Shown here: positions 61,098-64,000 of the stretch, one piece after another
Numbering within the stretch: position 1 is the first letter of the stretch
Layout of the letters: every line of letters starts with the position of its first letter
NCBI GenBank assembly: GCA_029224185.1
Contig: CM055189.1
Span: 24,705,070-24,769,069, forward strand
Length of the DNA stretch: 64,000 nucleotides
Direction of reading: 5' to 3'
DNA from: Karalla daura
Lineage: Eukaryota > Chordata > Actinopteri > Chaetodontiformes > Leiognathidae
Made by a program: the position numbers and the translations under genes
The notes under the pieces: generated by a model
What the model was told of the DNA's origin: nothing
Database searches by the model: none
What the model saw: the letters and a program-made list of their open reading frames with translations, nothing else

Positions 61098-61589
61098 CCT
61101 GGAGCTCACTGGCTAGTTCCTCCCTCCGATCTGCCACCAAAGTGGAGGTGTGTATGCCGTAGGAACATACAGACCTGCGATAGCAGCCATCGCCGCGTCA
61201 CACTCATGTTACGCTCTCAAGCATCTACCGGGGGACGTGGAGGCGCAGAGCATCGAGCAAAAAGCTGAGAGGGGGGTCGGAAATCTGGATCTAAACAGCG
61301 TCCAGACGGGGGGAGTAGCAGCGGTGTTTCGGGGAGGGAATGGCAACATATTTTCATCCAGCATCGCAGAATTAAACGGCCATATGCGCCGCGGCGGAAA
61401 AGCCCCGTTTAGCAAAGCAGCGATCGGCCCCGGATGGACTCGGTGCGTGAAGTTACAGCGGGAGGGACGGCATCCAACATAAAACACAACATCAAGGCCA
61501 TTAAAGCTCCCTCTCCGGGCTCCGCACGGCCAGCCTCGTCCTCCGCAGTGGCCGCGCGACGGCAAAACACAAGCAGCATCCCTACTCAC

Positions 61590-61628
61590 TTTGTAGAAAA
61601 TCATCTTTAAAGTGCCGTAGAACCCCAT
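61590..61628 (-). CDS. fbxw7: fbxw7 beta-type first coding exon (coding part)
   Basis: Thirteen codons, MGFYGTLKMIFYK, end at the donor AAA|GTGAGT. The peptide matches the last 13 residues of the mammalian beta-specific exon, just before the shared MKRKLDHG. The start at 61628 is chosen because an in-frame TAA lies at 61632-61634, only one codon upstream. The start context is strong (A at -3, G at +4). The splice phase is 0 and the next exon begins with ATG in phase 0, so the junction is in frame. In mammals the beta exon carries an upstream hydrophobic segment that places the protein on ER membranes. That segment cannot be translated here, so this fish isoform should be soluble (inference). 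The exon lies at the edge of a CpG-rich region, consistent with its own promoter. Confidence 0.85.
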
Positions 61629-62123
61629 CCTTTAATCCGGTGTGGTTCCCCCTTCCCTCCTCCTCAGTGACAAGCGGCGAAGTCCAGGTGCGTGCGTGTG
61701 CGGGGCAGGCGGCTGTCACGGTGCTCAGGTAGATCCGTCTGCGCTGTGAGCATGCTCGGCGGTAGGTCCCCCCGGCACAGGCATCGGAACAGCGCACGGC
61801 GGAGGCAGAGAGGGAGACGGAGGAGGGCGCGGGGGCTGCGCCGCGGCGGAACAATGCGACGGTCCCGGAGGGGAGGCGTGTGCGCCGCCGAGCAGCCTCG
61901 GCGACCGGGCGGCGGAGCGGGGCGGCGCGGCGCGGCACGGAGCGGAGCGGAGCGGAGCCGAGGCAGAGGGCGACGCTGGGCTGAGAGGGGAGGAGTGCGG
62001 CGAGAGGAGGGAGACGGAGAGCGACACTTCGCAGGGAAGGGGAGGAGTGCGGGCGCAGCGTCACACCGCGCTCTCCCTCCTCACTGGCTGCACGCAGCGG
62101 GCTCGGATTGCAGCCCCCCCCCC

Positions 62124-62269
62124 CTCCTCCTCCTCCTCCTCCTCCTCCACCCCCCCGGTGGAGGCGGCACGAATGGTGCAGTCCAGCCCTCAGCAGCGAG
62201 CAGCGCATCCGGAGCCAGCGGCGGCGGCGGGGCCGGCGAGCTGCTGCACCCCCCCCCCCCCCCCCCCCC
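62124..62269. repeat. CTC triplet tract and C run upstream of the beta-type promoter
   Basis: CTC units (62124-62149) and a 21-base C run (62249-62269), with GC-rich sequence between them. Confidence 0.9.
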
Positions 62270-62644
62270 ACCCCTCCTTCCCCTTCCCCTCCGCACTTGT
62301 TGCAGAGCCAACACAGCTCATCAGCGCACCCCACCCAGAGCCCCTCGCTCCGATGCTGGAGCCTCTGCACCAGCTAGGCCACATATCGACGTTCAGACTG
62401 CAGCAGGCCGACACATCTACCCCGGCATCGGGCTTAGAGGGGACCAGGGATGCTTGGTGGGAGCATCCCTCCTTGGCGGTGTTGCCAAAGTAGAAGCCTC
62501 GGACCACAAATGCCTCAGATGCACTTAGAAGCCACAACCAGGGGAAGAATCAGATGCTGGGGAAGAACCAGGAGCACGCATACTCCACTTTGACCAGAAA
62601 TGTGTCAAACATGGCCCCAGTCTTGCATCTATTAACCCCCTTAC

Positions 62645-62707
62645 CTGAGTGGAGGCAGGTACAGGCAAATTCATTTGGAGGCGAGTGTGGGAGGGTGGTG
62701 CGGCCAT
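62645..62707 (-). CDS. candidate alternative fbxw7 first exon (speculative)
   Basis: On the minus strand an ATG with A at -3 and G at +4 opens 21 codons, MAAPPSHTRLQ then MNLPVPASTQ. They end exactly at a near-ideal donor CAG|GTAAGG in phase 0. The next shared exon starts in phase 0 with ATG, so splicing would be in frame. It lies about 1 kb upstream of the beta-type start. The peptide does not resemble the mammalian gamma or alpha N-termini that I know. It could instead be a non-coding leader exon, or chance. Confidence 0.25.
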
Positions 62708-63712
62708 TTTTTTTAGCTGCAGCACACTTCTTTGAAGTCACCACAACAATTTTACACACAAACTGACGTTTTTGGACGCATTACATTTTTTATTCTGGCC
62801 GACCAAAACTTCTAGACCCTGGAGTGCCGAGTGCGTTGGCGTGTTGGAGAAGGAGAGGCGACACATCCTCACAGAGTGAACGGCGAGGCCGAATTCTGGG
62901 GCTCCGCTTGATGAAGGACTTAAGGAGAGATTAAGTCGCTGCAATTTTTCCGTCGACCGACTAATCTGACCTGCTGCTCTGTTGCTGAATCACGTCAGTC
63001 CCACTGTCGAACGCTGAAATGGCCGCGAGTCCATTAAGACCAATTTAGAATCAGTGACACTTGACGTTTGAGCCGGCGCCATCGATGACATTTCAAGACG
63101 GGCGGAGCGGCGGCGAAAACGCAACTTTTGAAACCGCGGCGGCGAATCTCGCCGGACGTGTAGCGGCTCTTCAAAGCGCTTCCGAGTCACGCGATCCGGC
63201 ACGTTCATCTTGCTTAGCCGCGCAGGATAGACACACCGGAGGCTTTTTGTTTGATTAATGTGGTCAAATCGAGGGGGAGAGGGATATTAAGCGGCGTCCC
63301 CGGCCAACTGCGTTGCGTCACCGGACTGCGAGAGGACAAGCCGGGACGCGTTTGCGCATCGAGCCGACCAGCTGCCACTGGCGAACGATGACGATGCCGT
63401 TCATATCCAACCTGGAGCGCGAGCCGGCCGGCCGGCTCCCGGGCGTGCCGGGACATGACATTTCTACAAGCAAAAGCGCCCAAGACGTCCGGTTCAGACC
63501 GGTCTGGAAGGCGCCCGCGACTCGCACAATAGATCTCGGACGTCTGCCACCCCTCGACCTCGCAAGACACCGGCGTGAGGTCGCCGAAACGGCGTCACAC
63601 AACGAGGGGTCGTGGGAAGGGCCCCCGTTCGCAGCATTGGATGGAGCATTGGGACCTGGCAGCCTTCCAGACGCTCCCCGGCCTACACCTGTAATTACTG
63701 CGCGACCTGGCA
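62708..63712. other. upstream sequence, no gene recognised
   Basis: CG-rich complex sequence at 63060-63600. No alpha-type fbxw7 exon or other coding exon is recognised. Confidence 0.55.
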
Positions 63713-63801
63713 CGGAGGAGGAGGAGGAGGGGCGGGGAGGGAGGAGGGGGGGGGGGGGGGGGGGGGAGGGGGGGGAGGGAGGGAGGGAGGGGGGGGGGGG
63801 G
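63713..63801. repeat. G-rich low-complexity tract
   Basis: GGA units, then G runs interrupted by single A. The base count is probably unreliable. Confidence 0.9.
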
Positions 63802-64000
63802 ACTTCTGGGCTTGTTGCTGAAAAGGAACTTGGCGAGAGCGCCGCGCTAAAACCTGCCTCCGTGTGAGGCATCTCGCGATCACCTGGGGGGGGACCCGAG
63901 AGATGAGCGGGGATTTGGCCGATCCCGGCCGCTTTAAGCCACACATCCCCCCCCCTTCACAGCAGTGCACGCCAGAGATCGGCGGGGTGGGTGGACGGCG

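Larger units (their letters stand above)
57646..61589 (-). other. fbxw7 intron after the beta-type exon
   Basis: About 3.9 kb, GC-rich. It holds a G/C run at 58161-58182, a GAGCT-like repeat at 58553-58581, a CCCCT minisatellite at 58724-58787, a GGCT repeat at 59857-59886, a GA tract near 59911-59934 and a GCT triplet tract at 61063-61095. I searched the minus strand for a mammalian gamma-type exon (ATG-containing, phase-0 donor) and found none convincing. Confidence 0.8.
61500..62350 (-). promoter_or_regulatory. CpG-rich promoter region of the fbxw7 beta-type transcript
   Basis: The stretch is dense in CG dinucleotides and GC boxes (for example GGGGCGG near 61920 and repeated CGGAGCGGAG around 61935-61960). 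It contains no TATA box that I can see and sits immediately upstream of the beta-type start at 61628. This is the usual architecture of a CpG-island promoter with dispersed initiation. The exact start sites cannot be placed. Low-complexity CTC and C runs at 62124-62149 and 62249-62269 mark its upstream edge. Confidence 0.6.
43690..62707 (-). other. fbxw7: fbxw7 gene span (SCF ubiquitin ligase receptor)
   Basis: This interval holds ten core coding exons, one isoform-specific first exon, one possible extra first exon, and the 3'UTR of an FBXW7 orthologue. The protein family is the substrate receptor of SCF-type E3 ligases that mark cyclin E, Myc, Notch and Jun for degradation (established for vertebrates). 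Joined through the visible GT/AG borders, the core after the first exon is 540 codons once the single missing base in the exon at 56546-56686 is allowed for, the same as the mammalian common region. Introns from 5' to 3' are about 3944, 876, 1757, 1003, 137, 187, 2970, 1084, 97 and 1844 bp. The upstream limit is uncertain, because an alpha-type first exon may lie outside the window. Confidence 0.95.

Noticed and set aside
57646..61589. Search for a mammalian gamma-type first exon
   Set aside because: No ATG-containing segment with a phase-0 donor and the expected peptide was found on the minus strand.
61582..62370. 262-codon open frame on the minus strand overlapping the beta-type start
   Set aside because: It is GC-rich with R/A/P/G composition and a different frame from the conserved MGFYGTLKMIFYK. 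It is best explained as a CpG-island shadow frame. An upstream ORF role cannot be excluded without transcript starts.
61692..62528. 278-codon open frame on the plus strand
   Set aside because: Antisense shadow of the CpG-rich promoter region, low complexity, no recognisable domain.
1..64000. CRISPR arrays, bacterial operons, tRNA or rRNA genes
   Set aside because: None is seen. The tandem repeats are eukaryotic microsatellites, and no cloverleaf or rRNA core was recognised.

Overview
The window is nuclear DNA from a bony fish, most likely a teleost. Its only recognisable protein-coding gene is a vertebrate FBXW7 orthologue, read on the minus strand. The teleost assignment rests on compact introns (97 bp to about 3.9 kb for a gene that is far larger in mammals), abundant long CA, GA and GT microsatellites, and two degenerate interspersed repeats of a kind I associate with teleost genomes. 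I cannot name the species.

Right half (about 43.7-64 kb): fbxw7, transcribed from high to low coordinates. Ten exons carry the 540-codon core shared by vertebrate isoforms. They encode a basic nuclear-signal-like N-terminus, the dimerization helix, the F-box, and an eight-bladed WD40 propeller ending DFDVDMK. An upstream CpG-rich exon (61590-61628) supplies the isoform-specific start MGFYGTLKMIFYK, matching the end of the mammalian beta exon. Exon lengths, splice phases and GT/AG borders all agree, and the total equals the mammalian core exactly apart from one base missing in the third exon (at 56605/56606). The 3'UTR is GC-rich and repeat-laden. It appears to end near 43.69 kb at an AATAAA signal fused to a miR-25/92-type seed match, with miR-27-type and miR-182-type matches upstream. 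The mammalian-alpha-type first exon is not seen and probably lies beyond 64 kb.

Left part (1 to about 43.6 kb): no convincing coding exon was found on either strand. It resembles the gene desert flanking the 3' side of FBXW7 in other vertebrates. It contains microsatellites, two old interspersed repeats, a few CpG-rich patches, and AT-rich complex stretches with homeodomain-type motifs that look like conserved non-coding (enhancer) candidates. A perfect 30-bp palindrome at 8906-8935 is the most striking unexplained element there.

Functionally, the encoded protein is the substrate-recognition subunit of an SCF ubiquitin ligase. The F-box binds Skp1, the D-domain dimerizes the ligase, and the propeller reads phosphodegrons. 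The desert may hold its long-range regulation, which is inference. I did not find a wholly new biological system. The most notable points are the one-base lesion in an otherwise intact essential gene, the beta start without its mammalian membrane anchor, a possible unreported first exon at 62645-62707, and the microRNA site overlapping the poly(A) signal.
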